From Sphingomonas yabuuchiae (lineage in GTDB: Bacteria > Pseudomonadota > Alphaproteobacteria > Sphingomonadales > Sphingomonadaceae), in the NCBI RefSeq assembly GCF_014199595.1, contig NZ_JACHNX010000014.1, positions 1-64,000 on the forward strand: a DNA stretch of 64,000 nt, in the 5' to 3' direction. Positions 1-7,068 of this stretch are shown here, in pieces. Position numbers and translations under genes: made by a program. The stretch's first letter is position 1; the number at the start of each line of letters is the position of its first letter. Under the pieces are notes generated by a model. The model was not told the DNA's origin and searched no databases. It saw only the letters and a program-made list of their open reading frames with translations.

Positions 1-90
1 CTCGTCGCTGACATCAGACGGATATGGCTTGCGGCAAATGCTCATCCAGCAACGGATGAATCAGGCCCGCCGCCAAGTCCATAACAGCCT

Positions 91-703
91 CTAGGTCTTG
101 GCGATGTATTCGTAAGGTGTGAGTCCGTTGAGCGTCTTGGAGCCGGCGGGCGAAGTTGTAGGCGGCCATGAAGTCGGCGAGGTGTGTCCGCAGTTGGTCG
201 TGGCTATCGTAGTGGAAGCGTTTGACGGTCGCTTCCTTAATGGTGCAATTCATCCGTTCGACCTGACCGTCGGTCCAAGGATGGTTCGGTTTGTTGAGCC
301 GGCGCTTGATATCGTTTGCCTCGCAGACCATGTCGAAGCGCATTTGGCGGGACCAGGCGGTGTTGCGGTTGCGCGGCTACTCGGCGAACTGAATGCCATT
401 GTCGGTTAGGATAGTGTGGATGCGATAAGGCACGGCCTTCAGCAGGTGTTCGAGGAACTCCCATGCCGTCCTCCTATCAGCCTTGTCGACCAACTGGGTG
501 ACCGCGAACTTGCTCGTGCGGTCTATGCCGACGAACAGGTAGAGCTTGCCTTCGGCGGTCTGCACTTCGGCAATATCGATGTGGAAGAAGCCGATCGGGT
601 AGCGTTTGAAGCGTTGACGCTTCGGTTTGTCGCCTTCGATGTCCGGCAGGCGCGAGATGCCGTGTCGTTGCAGGCATCGGTGCAGCGCTGAGCGCGTCAG
701 ATG
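91..703 (-). mobile_element. Degenerate IS481-family transposase remnant
   Basis: This is the DDE integrase-core part of an IS481-type transposase. Recognisable blocks are FKRYPIGFFHIDIAEV, IDRTSKFAVTQL, ILTDNGIQFAE, NHPWTDGQVERMN and TIKEATVKRFHY, all typical of the family. It is broken in at least four ways. The N-terminal helix-turn-helix half is absent: similarity begins only at HLTRSALHRC near base 703. A TAG stop at 377-379 interrupts the frame directly after QFAE, where the family has a Gln. A one-base insertion near base 140 shifts the frame, so the expected LKTLNGLTPYEYIAK is read out of frame. The C-terminal end is cut off at a TAG at 91-93. No terminal inverted repeats were identified. 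The family call is firm; the element is inactive. Confidence 0.85.
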
Positions 704-708
704 AGCGG

Positions 709-1490
709 CACGCTCCCCTCCATCGACGATACGCCCTGCGATCCGCGCACCGACCCCGGAAGCCCAGTCGAACCGTCCACGCTCGTGCAGCTCGGCGGCG
801 AGTTCGCCGCGCATCTCTGCGGCGGCGGCGGACTCTATTGCATGCGTGAGCTGCCAAGCACTCTCGGCGTCCTGGCCAAGAGGTGTACACGTACGCCTCG
901 TCACGGTAGACCTGTTCCAGCAGCCCCGCCTGGGCATCGGCCATCGATCCGTGTCCGATGCCGTTCGGCCGCGGCACGAGGTCCCCCGCCTTGTCGCAGG
1001 AGAAGCCGATCCACCATGCGTCGTCCCCATGCTCAACTGCTGCGTTGGCGTACACCTGCTGGTTCTGTCCCGGCGGGAGCAGCCTCTCCGAGACGTGACA
1101 GATCGAGACGTGCTCCGGCTCGTGCTTCTGGCATGGGGACGCATAATCGATCCCGCCGTGCGCATCGACGCCGACTGCCCGGATGGATGACGGGTCGAAG
1201 CCGAACAGCGGATGCTGGGGGCTGACGCCGACGTAGCCGCACAGATTCAGCTTCAGCGGGGAGCGGCGGATGATCATAGGATATCCGGTGTCGGCGTCAG
1301 TCCAGGCGATCTTGTCCACCTCCTGCGACCACGGGCCGGCCTCGGTGAGGCGCAATGCCGGCACGCGGTACACGGCCTCCGCGACGACGAGCCGCCGCTC
1401 GAAGTGGAAGGGCACGTCACGCTTGACCAGCGCGTTCGACGACGCGCCGGTCGTCGTGATCGCCGCGGTGTTCTTCTTCTTCCTACCCAT
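709..1490 (-). pseudogene. Phage-type hypothetical protein, frameshifted and truncated by the IS remnant
   Basis: The start at base 1490 is supported by an AAGGA Shine-Dalgarno sequence upstream. The protein begins MGRKKKNTAAITT and contains PMIIRRSPLKLNLCGYVGV, VDAHGGIDYA, ICHVSE, DDAWWIGFSCDKAGD and EQVYRDEAYVY. This pattern (a GG-Y segment, then WW-GF-C) recalls a hypothetical protein common in phages and integrative elements; its function is unknown to me. Near base 875 the sensible frame switches to one reading ESAWQLTHAIESAAAAEMR, so a frameshift is likely. The remainder runs into the IS481 fragment. The upstream frame ends across this start (ATGGGTAG), which suggests it was once coupled to a preceding gene. 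Confidence 0.55.
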
Positions 1491-2040
1491 GTTCGATGTC
1501 CTTGTCGGTCGCACGTCCGAGACGATGCGTGGATGGTGGGATCGTTCGACGTTGGTCGGCGGTGGTTGGCGGATCGCGGGCATGCTCGCGGCGCGCGCCG
1601 CGGCAGGGTCCGGCTGAGATGCGAATGTCGTAATCGGCCGGTACGGCGTGATCGGATTCAGCCGCGGCACCGTACCCCGTCCGCAACCGATACCGAGCCA
1701 AGGCGAACTGTCGGGCATCGTCCTTCTCATGGTCGATATGAGTGCGCTGGATGCCGACGATCTTGCTGTTCGTACCTTGCGCCCCAGCGGTCGTCGCCGG
1801 CTTGTCCCGATCGAAATTCTCATAGGCGAGCACGAAGTTGGCGACGCATGCGCGAGTGTGACCGTGATCCACGCTAATTTTGAAGCGGACTGCCTACGCC
1901 CTGCTACGCCAGGATGCCGGTGCGCACGTGCTTCGTGCACGACCCGACGGAGCCGGTCCCGTCTCCACCGCATGCGCATCGGCGCATGCCGGAGCTAAGT
2001 TGAAACCGCTCGTGCCGGAGGACCCAGTGGGAGGATACGC
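1491..2040. other. 550-base stretch without a convincing gene
   Basis: Open frames exist on both strands but none is convincing. The best is a minus-strand frame at 1483-1872. Its N-terminal half has a natural composition (VLAYENFDRDKPATTAG, THIDHEKDDARQFALARY) but the second half turns arginine-rich, as if frameshifted. It may be another gene fragment of the same element. No known domain was recognised. Confidence 0.35.
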
Positions 2041-2409
2041 GTGTCCAGGCCGAGGAGCTACGGCCTACTGGATATGCCCGACGAGGCGCAGTTAAACGCG
2101 GCCGTGCGGGCGGCTGTTGACGCGTTCCGTGCTCCCAGCGCCCTGATCTCGCTCGTCGATGCCGATTGTCAGTGGCTTCAGGCGAGATAAGGTCTAAAAT
2201 CACAGGAGACGCGCAGGTTCTGCACGCACGCTATCCTCCGCACCGCGGTGACGGTCATCTGCGACGCCACCGCCGACGACCGATCCTCGACCAACCCCCT
2301 GGTCACTGGTGAGCCCGGCATCCGCTTCTACGCCGGCATGCCGCTAAGCGCGAGGTCGAGCCGTGGATTCGGTAGGCTCTGCGTCATCGATCAGAGGCCT
2401 CGACCTTAG
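2041..2409 (+). pseudogene. GAF-domain sensor fragment with in-frame stop
   Basis: A GTG at 2041 is preceded by GGGAGG at a good distance. The frame reads DAFRAPSALISLVDADCQWL, then QAR, then a TAA at 2188-2190. It continues in the same frame as FCTHAILRTAVTVICDAT, NPLVTGEPGIRFYAGMPL and RLCVIDQRPRP, ending at TAG 2407. These are classic GAF motifs of alphaproteobacterial sensor kinases: the FCAH, NPLVTG-P-IRFYAG and LCVID signatures. The intact GAF domain of the kinase at 56896 has the equivalent FCAHVM and HIRFYAGARLL. No kinase part follows, so this is a truncated, nonsense-mutated relic. Read-through as a small functional GAF protein is unlikely. Confidence 0.65.
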
Positions 2410-2632
2410 GGTTTCACCAGGGACAGAGATCGATCCCGCAGGCCCTAACGGTCAGGACGATGTCGGCCTTCGAGTCGAAGGCGCCCCCACCTCGCAGCTC
2501 ACAGCGCGCTTTTTTCGGCATTCGGACGGAAGTCCGTCTCCCATGCCGGGACGCTGTCGGGGCATCGGGGCGGAGGTCGGACGCCAAGTTGACAAGGGCC
2601 TGTTAAGTGTCGGGGAAGCAGAAGGAAGCATG

Positions 2633-3100
2633 ATGAACGAAACGGCTATCTGCTCAATGGAGGGGTGCGGCAACGTGGCCGAGACCCACCACGCCCTGCG
2701 CGACCGCCACCCCTTCAACAAGTCGCGGGCGCAGTCGGCGACCGGGGTGAAGTGGCGGGACGAACCGCATCTGGTCCAAAACCTCTGTCGCGAGCATCAT
2801 TTCGACGGCTTCCACCAGAAGTTCGCGCGCACCGACAATTGGCCGCCCGGATGGGGTTTCGCGGACACCCCGCTGCTGCGGAGTGCGGACGCCGTCGAAC
2901 GGATCGTCGATCGTGCGTCGGCACGACCGTCGACGAGTCATGGGAATTCCTCAGACCGGAAGCTGCGGGGTCGGCGGGATGACGGTGACCGCGCCGAGCG
3001 CCGCTCGCGACGAAGCCGTGTCCACGTAGGCGAAGGGACCGACGTCCGTCGCCATTGGCAAGGGTCTCCTTCGTGTGCATGCGGTGGCCCTCGGGTCTAG
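2633..3100 (+). CDS. HNH-like / zinc-binding small protein, probably truncated at its 3' end
   Basis: The second of two adjacent ATGs (2633) is best placed behind AAGGAAG. The first 90 or so residues look real: ICSMEGCGNVAETHHALRD, then NLCREHHFDGFHQKFAR and DNWPPGWGF. Paired Cys and His residues (C-x4-C, THH, LC-x2-HH, FH) suggest a zinc-binding HNH-like fold, but the canonical N and final H of an HNH nuclease could not be placed with certainty. After about residue 105 the composition becomes arginine-rich and overlaps, antisense, the end of the DUF6791 gene. The natural C-terminus was therefore probably lost at a deletion junction near base 2945. Function unknown. Confidence 0.45.
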   Translation: MNETAICSMEGCGNVAETHHALRDRHPFNKSRAQSATGVKWRDEPHLVQNLCREHHFDGFHQKFARTDNWPPGWGFADTPLLRSADAVERIVDRASARPSTSHGNSSDRKLRGRRDDGDRAERRSRRSRVHVGEGTDVRRHWQGSPSCACGGPRV

Positions 3101-3487
3101 GGCGGCGGCAGGTGCACCGAGGAGTGCCACGTAGGTCGCCACGAACTCGAGATGGTCGCGGAACTCGCGGCCACGTATCCGCCCGCAGAGCATCATAGCC
3201 GGCGGCATGCCTGCGACGCACGCCCGGGCGACGTGCTGGATGGAGACCCCCTTCAACGGGCCGCCGTCGGCCTCCTTCGGCGCGGTGCCGGTCCACCATG
3301 CCTGGTGCTCGCGGGGCGCGACGACGCGACCGCCCTGCATGGCGAGGGGGACGAGCAGGTCTGCGCGGCCGACGCTGCCCGCCGCCCGCACGTACGGGAC
3401 GTGCGAGATGACCAGCATGCCGTCGAGGAGGGCCACCGAGTAGCCCTCCTCGGTCAGCCGGCGGACCTCGTGATCAGGACTTGTCAC
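2951..3487 (-). CDS. DUF6791-type protein, truncated before its ThiF/E1 domain
   Basis: The GTG start at 3487 lies inside the end of the ubiquitin-like gene (14-base overlap), so the two are probably translationally coupled. The 178-residue protein has EGYSVALLDGMLVISHVPYV (15-34), WWTGTAPKEADGGPL (64-78), FVATYVALLGAPAAALDP (115-132) and YVDTASSRAALGAV (154-167). From memory this matches the DUF6791 region that normally precedes a ThiF-type E1 adenylation domain in bacterial ubiquitin-like conjugation operons. The ThiF part would start right after DTASSRA with its glycine-rich nucleotide loop. Here only eleven more residues (TVIPPTPQLPV) follow. The ATP-binding loop and catalytic cysteine are therefore missing. 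It is either a pseudogene or a stand-alone N-terminal domain. Confidence 0.6.
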   Translation of the reverse strand: MTSPDHEVRRLTEEGYSVALLDGMLVISHVPYVRAAGSVGRADLLVPLAMQGGRVVAPREHQAWWTGTAPKEADGGPLKGVSIQHVARACVAGMPPAMMLCGRIRGREFRDHLEFVATYVALLGAPAAALDPRATACTRRRPLPMATDVGPFAYVDTASSRAALGAVTVIPPTPQLPV

Positions 3488-3788
3488 AGACGCTGACGCT
3501 GAAGGTCTGCCCGCTGAGCACTCGGGTCGTCCGGCCGCTCGCGAGGAGCCCATGGTGGGCGCCCTCGGGGCCGTTGTCGTAGGCGACGGTCAGAGCGCTG
3601 TCGCCACCCACGCCGAGTGCGGGAAACGCGAGGCGGGCGAGTTCGCCGCACCCGATCTCGTCGCCCACGAAGGCGTGCTCGCGTCCGTTGACCACGATCG
3701 TCTTCCGGGCGCCGCCGTTCGTGTCGGCGACCGTCAACGAACGGCCGGGAGCCGTGTCGGTGCTGTAGTGTTCGGTGCTGTAGTTCAT
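3474..3788 (-). CDS. Ubiquitin-like protein (bacterial multiubiquitin/DUF2604-type beta-grasp)
   Basis: This is a 104-residue protein. The start at 3788 is chosen over an upstream in-frame ATG because it follows AAGGAAG at five to six bases. Residues 1-28 are a polar, probably disordered tail. Residues 29-102 look like one beta-grasp unit: KTIVVNGREHAFVGDEI (first hairpin), GELARLAFPAL (helix), SALTVAYDNGPEG (third strand) and GQTFSVSVCDKS (last strand). This order matches the bacterial ubiquitin-like families found beside E1/E2-like genes. It has one unit rather than the tandem repeats of true multiubiquitins. There is no C-terminal Gly-Gly; it ends CDKS. The downstream neighbour is the truncated DUF6791 protein, and upstream lie the AAA-like and coiled-coil genes on the same strand. 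Confidence 0.65.
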   Translation of the reverse strand: MNYSTEHYSTDTAPGRSLTVADTNGGARKTIVVNGREHAFVGDEIGCGELARLAFPALGVGGDSALTVAYDNGPEGAHHGLLASGRTTRVLSGQTFSVSVCDKS

Positions 3789-3872
3789 GTCTGCTTCCTT
3801 GCTTGAGATGAGGATTTTCATCTTCGCGCATCTGAGGCGGAGCCCGAGCACGTTGCCGGCGGAGACATCCGC

Positions 3873-4835
3873 TCATGGAAGGTCGTCGGTGCCGAGATGG
3901 CGGGCGAGCGCCCACTTCGCTGCCCTGACGAGGTCACCGCAGGCGGAATGGTGGGGCCAGGGCTCTTTGACCTCCAGCAAAGCGGCATGCACGTCGGCCA
4001 CTGCTTCGGTGTCCGTCACCATCGAGGCGGCGCACACTTCGATCGCGACGTCCAGCACGCGAAGATCGCTGACGTCGCGGGCCGCTTCGAGGCGGAACAT
4101 GGCGCCCGAGGCCTGGATGAGCGATTCGAGCCGAGGTGGAAGGACTGCCTCGATCACGGGCGGCTCGTCCTGGTTCCGCACTCCGCCGTGGGGGAACCGC
4201 CGGCCCTGCACCTCGACGACCCACGAGACTTGGCTCAGGTCGAGGATCGTCTGCTGATCCCGATCGATCCACCGCGAGTTGACGCGAGGGTCGATCATCG
4301 ACACGAGGGTACGTTCGGTCTCTTCGGAGATCGGCTTGTCGACGTCGAGCTCGAGCACGATGATCGGGTTGGCGCAGCGAACGGAAGCCATGGCGACGAC
4401 TGGCAGCAGCGGGATTTTCCGCTCGACCTCCTGGGCGCCGAAGGGCTCGTTACGGAAGTCGGCACCCACCGGTACCCGGAAGAGCGGGACCCCGGCGTTG
4501 CGCGCGATCCAGTGGGCCGCGAAGCCCTTGACGACGCCGTTCTGACCGACGAGCGCGAGCGGCGGCTGGTGGTAGCCGTCGAAGCCACTCAACGAACGGC
4601 GCCGACATGCCTCCGCGACGAACTGCCTCAGCCCGGGTACGTGATCGATCCCCAATGCGGCGGGCATCCCGGATGGAGCGAGCCTGTGGCCCCCACCGAG
4701 CAGGGCCAGCGGGCGATCGAGGCCGAGCGGTACGCCGTGATCGCCCATGGGATGTGCCACCATCATGGATGGGTACTCCGCGATCATCAGCTGCTGCGCA
4801 TCGGCGATGCTCGGTCCCATCGGAGCGACGACCAT
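3873..4835 (-). CDS. Lon-like AAA+ protein with degenerate nucleotide-binding motifs
   Basis: This is a 320-residue protein. The middle aligns by eye with the AAA+ module of Lon. GQNGVVKG (97-104) sits where Walker A is expected (GPPGVGKT), with the Lys kept but Thr replaced by Gly. PIIVLELDVDK (157-167) sits where the Walker B FLLDEIDK is expected, with the DE pair changed. VSMIDPRVNSRWIDRD (178-193) followed by LDLSQVSWVVEVQ resembles Lon's EVLDPEQN-F-D--DLS-V-FIATAN, but the sensor-1 Asn is lost. ATP hydrolysis is therefore doubtful. No protease domain is present. The ATG overlaps the TAA of the upstream gene (TAATG), which implies coupling. The ubiquitin-like gene follows 84 bases later. 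A scaffold or substrate-binding role is only inference. Confidence 0.5.
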   Translation of the reverse strand: MVVAPMGPSIADAQQLMIAEYPSMMVAHPMGDHGVPLGLDRPLALLGGGHRLAPSGMPAALGIDHVPGLRQFVAEACRRRSLSGFDGYHQPPLALVGQNGVVKGFAAHWIARNAGVPLFRVPVGADFRNEPFGAQEVERKIPLLPVVAMASVRCANPIIVLELDVDKPISEETERTLVSMIDPRVNSRWIDRDQQTILDLSQVSWVVEVQGRRFPHGGVRNQDEPPVIEAVLPPRLESLIQASGAMFRLEAARDVSDLRVLDVAIEVCAASMVTDTEAVADVHAALLEVKEPWPHHSACGDLVRAAKWALARHLGTDDLP

Positions 4836-5569
4836 TAGAGTTCTCCCCGCCAGAAGCGGAGGGGCCGGCGACCGCCGGAGCCGAGGCCCTGCTTCTTCAC
4901 TGACTGCTCCGTGACGAGCATCTCGCGCAGCAGCCTGCGTTCGAGATCCAAGCGTGAGCCGTCCCGCATGAACTCGGCGAATTCCTCGAAGCGTTCGTTC
5001 TGCCAGCCGAGCCAGTCCCAGAAGCGGTCGCGCTCCCAGGACTCTTCGAAGCTGATGGACCAGACAAGTTCCGCCTCGTTGCTACCGCGCTCGAGGGTAA
5101 GGAGGTAGGCGCCCTTCTTCTCTCGGAAGTAGACGGAGATGCTGGTCTCGGCCTCCTGCTCCTCCTCCAGTCGGACGCGCTCCTTCTCAAGCTCGCGGGC
5201 GACGCGCTCGCGTTCCTGGTTACGCTGCCAGATGAACTCCTCGACCATGCCGGTCGTAGCCTGGGTCACCCACTCCGGACCGAAGACCAGGGCGCCAACG
5301 CTCAAATAGGCGAACTCGTCCTCGCGAGAGCTCAGTGCCTCATACGTATCGGCAGCCTGCTCCAGGCTCTCATATGAGCTGCGCCAGGCCTCGACCTCGA
5401 CGACGGACTCGCCACCACACTCAATGGCGCGAATCAGGCGGACGACGTCGCCGACGAGGTCGAGACGAACGACTATCTCGGGTTGGATACCATCAGTTTG
5501 CGGCCAAGTCTCTCGATTGGCAATCTCAGCGCTCGCGGCACATGTTTCAACGACTGACTTTCGCATCAT
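4835..5569 (-). CDS. Hypothetical protein with acidic coiled coil
   Basis: This 244-residue protein is not recognised. Residues 30-100 form a mixed segment (EIVVRLDLVGDVVRLIRAI, then YLSVGALVFGPEWV). Residues 108-141 are a strongly charged helix (QRNQERERVARELEKERV), very likely a coiled coil. Then comes a segment that could be a small beta domain (TSISVYFREKKGAYLLTLE), and finally a Trp-rich part (ERDRFWDWLGWQNERFEEF) with a basic tail. There is no signal peptide and no membrane segment. It is the first gene of the four-gene minus-strand operon, and its stop codon overlaps the start of the AAA-like gene. The promoter must lie in the 200 bases between it and the tRNA gene. Its position suggests a dedicated partner of the ubiquitin-like system. 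Confidence 0.55.
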   Translation of the reverse strand: MMRKSVVETCAASAEIANRETWPQTDGIQPEIVVRLDLVGDVVRLIRAIECGGESVVEVEAWRSSYESLEQAADTYEALSSREDEFAYLSVGALVFGPEWVTQATTGMVEEFIWQRNQERERVARELEKERVRLEEEQEAETSISVYFREKKGAYLLTLERGSNEAELVWSISFEESWERDRFWDWLGWQNERFEEFAEFMRDGSRLDLERRLLREMLVTEQSVKKQGLGSGGRRPLRFWRGEL

Positions 5570-5781
5570 GAGCTCCTTTGCGGAGCCCGAGATGGAGTAG
5601 GGTCAGCGGCGTGTGCTAGGCTGCTTGGAAGCCAAAACGATTGTCAGCGCGGCTTCTGCTTATTGGCAGAGGACAGATGGCAACCCCTTCCCACACGGCC
5701 CGGTTCCGGGTCGCAGCCGCACACACGCCCTCATCACGCGAACCCCGCGAGCGTGAAGAAACCAGCGATTTCCGAGAGATC

Positions 5782-5855
5782 TGGATGCCCCGTGAGGATT
5801 CGAACCTCAATTAACGGAGTCAGAGTCCGTGGTCTTACCTTTAGACGACGGGGCA
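5782..5855 (-). tRNA. tRNA-Gln (anticodon CTG)
   Basis: Read on the minus strand, the cloverleaf is complete. The acceptor stem is TGCCCCG/CGGGGCA, the D stem GTCT/AGAC, the anticodon stem ACGGA/TCCGT with loop CTCTGAC (anticodon CTG), and the T arm TGAGG-TTCGAAT-CCTCA. CCA is encoded at 5782-5784. The base before CCA (position 73) is T rather than the G that identifies tRNA-Gln for E. coli GlnRS. The degraded accessory island lies directly beyond the 3' end, where integrative elements usually insert, but no repeat of the tRNA 3' end was seen in the window. Confidence 0.95.
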
Positions 5856-6024
5856 TCGAACAGGGGCGTGCCTCTAGGCGGCCGAATCACCCCTGTCAAC
5901 CGAATTCCGCCATGGCGGCGGCCGTGCGTCTTGTCGCGCGGGCGCCGACTCGCTACCTTGGGCTTCAAGCACCGGCGAACACTCATGTTCGTGACGGATA
6001 GAACAGAATAAGCGAGATACGGCG

Positions 6025-7068
6025 ATGGGGGATGTTCCCACCCGAAGGCCGTACCGGCAGGCCAAGCCGCCTGCCCGTTCGGCACCCCCCCGGCCCCAGC
6101 GTGGCCGGTGGTCGGATGCGCAGGCCTATGCCGCGCTCGACCTGGGTACCAATAATTGCCGCCTGCTGATCGCGCGGCCGCAGGGCGGCGGCTTTGCGGT
6201 CGTCGACGCCTTTTCGCGGATCGTCCGGCTGGGCGAGGGGCTGGCGACGACCGGCCGCCTGTCCGACGCCGCGATCGACCGCACCATTGCAGCCCTGCGG
6301 GTGTGTGCCGACAAGCTGAAGCGCCGCAACGTCACCCTGTCGCGCGCGGTCGCCACCGAAGCCTGCCGCCGCGCAGCCAACGGTCCCGCCTTCATCGCGC
6401 GCGCGCTGGCCGAGACGGGCATCCATCTCGACATCATCTCGGCCGAGGAAGAGGCGCGGCTGGCCGTGCTCGGCTGTCACGTGCTGATCGAGCCGGGTGA
6501 CGACCCCGCCCTGGTGTTCGACATCGGCGGCGGCTCGACCGAACTGGTACTGGTCGACACGCGCAGCCCCAGCCCCCGCATCCTCGACTGGCATTCGGCC
6601 CCCTGGGGCGTCGTCTCGCTGACCGAGAGCGCGGGCGGTGGCGAGGGCGAGGCCGGGCGGCTGGCCGCCTATGCCCGGATGCGCGCCATGGTGGCGGACA
6701 GCTTCGCCGATTTCGCCGCGCGACTGCCCCGGAACCTGAAAAGCCCGCGCTTGCTGGGCACCAGCGGCACGGTGACGACGCTGGGCAGCGTCCACTTAGG
6801 GCTCAGCCATTATGACCGCGCCGCCGTCGACGGGCTGATCGTGCCCACGGCCGCGATGCGCGCGATCAGCGCCGACCTGTCGCGCAAGAGCTTGGCCGCG
6901 CGCGGCAAGGTGGCGTGTATCGGCCCCGAACGCGCCGATCTGGTGGTGGCGGGATGCGCCATCCTGGAGACGATATTGGACCTCTGGCCCGCCGAGCGGC
7001 TAGGGATCGCCGACCGTGGGATTCGCGAGGGAATCCTGCGCCGCTTGATGGGAATCGCCAGAACGTGA
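6025..7068 (+). CDS. Ppx/GppA family phosphatase
   Basis: This is a member of the exopolyphosphatase / guanosine pentaphosphate phosphatase family, which hydrolyses polyphosphate or pppGpp in the cytoplasm. It has 347 residues, the short form with only the two actin-like ATPase-fold lobes. ALDLGTNNCRLLIA (37-50) is the first phosphate-binding loop, and VFDIGGGSTELVLVD (164-178) is the second with its Gly-rich signature. SAEEEARLAVLG (139-150) holds the conserved glutamates. A proline- and arginine-rich stretch of about 30 residues precedes the first lobe. The stop codon overlaps the GTG of rlmE, so the two form an operon. Choosing between Ppx and GppA activity is not possible from sequence alone. 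Confidence 0.9.
   Translation: MGDVPTRRPYRQAKPPARSAPPRPQRGRWSDAQAYAALDLGTNNCRLLIARPQGGGFAVVDAFSRIVRLGEGLATTGRLSDAAIDRTIAALRVCADKLKRRNVTLSRAVATEACRRAANGPAFIARALAETGIHLDIISAEEEARLAVLGCHVLIEPGDDPALVFDIGGGSTELVLVDTRSPSPRILDWHSAPWGVVSLTESAGGGEGEAGRLAAYARMRAMVADSFADFAARLPRNLKSPRLLGTSGTVTTLGSVHLGLSHYDRAAVDGLIVPTAAMRAISADLSRKSLAARGKVACIGPERADLVVAGCAILETILDLWPAERLGIADRGIREGILRRLMGIART

Noticed and set aside
1483-1872. Minus-strand 129-codon ORF in the island
   Set aside because: First half looks protein-like but the second half is Arg-rich and no family was recognised; kept only as a possible fragment.
5570-5781. Attachment-site repeat next to the tRNA
   Set aside because: No second copy of the tRNA 3' end was found within the window, so no att site is claimed.
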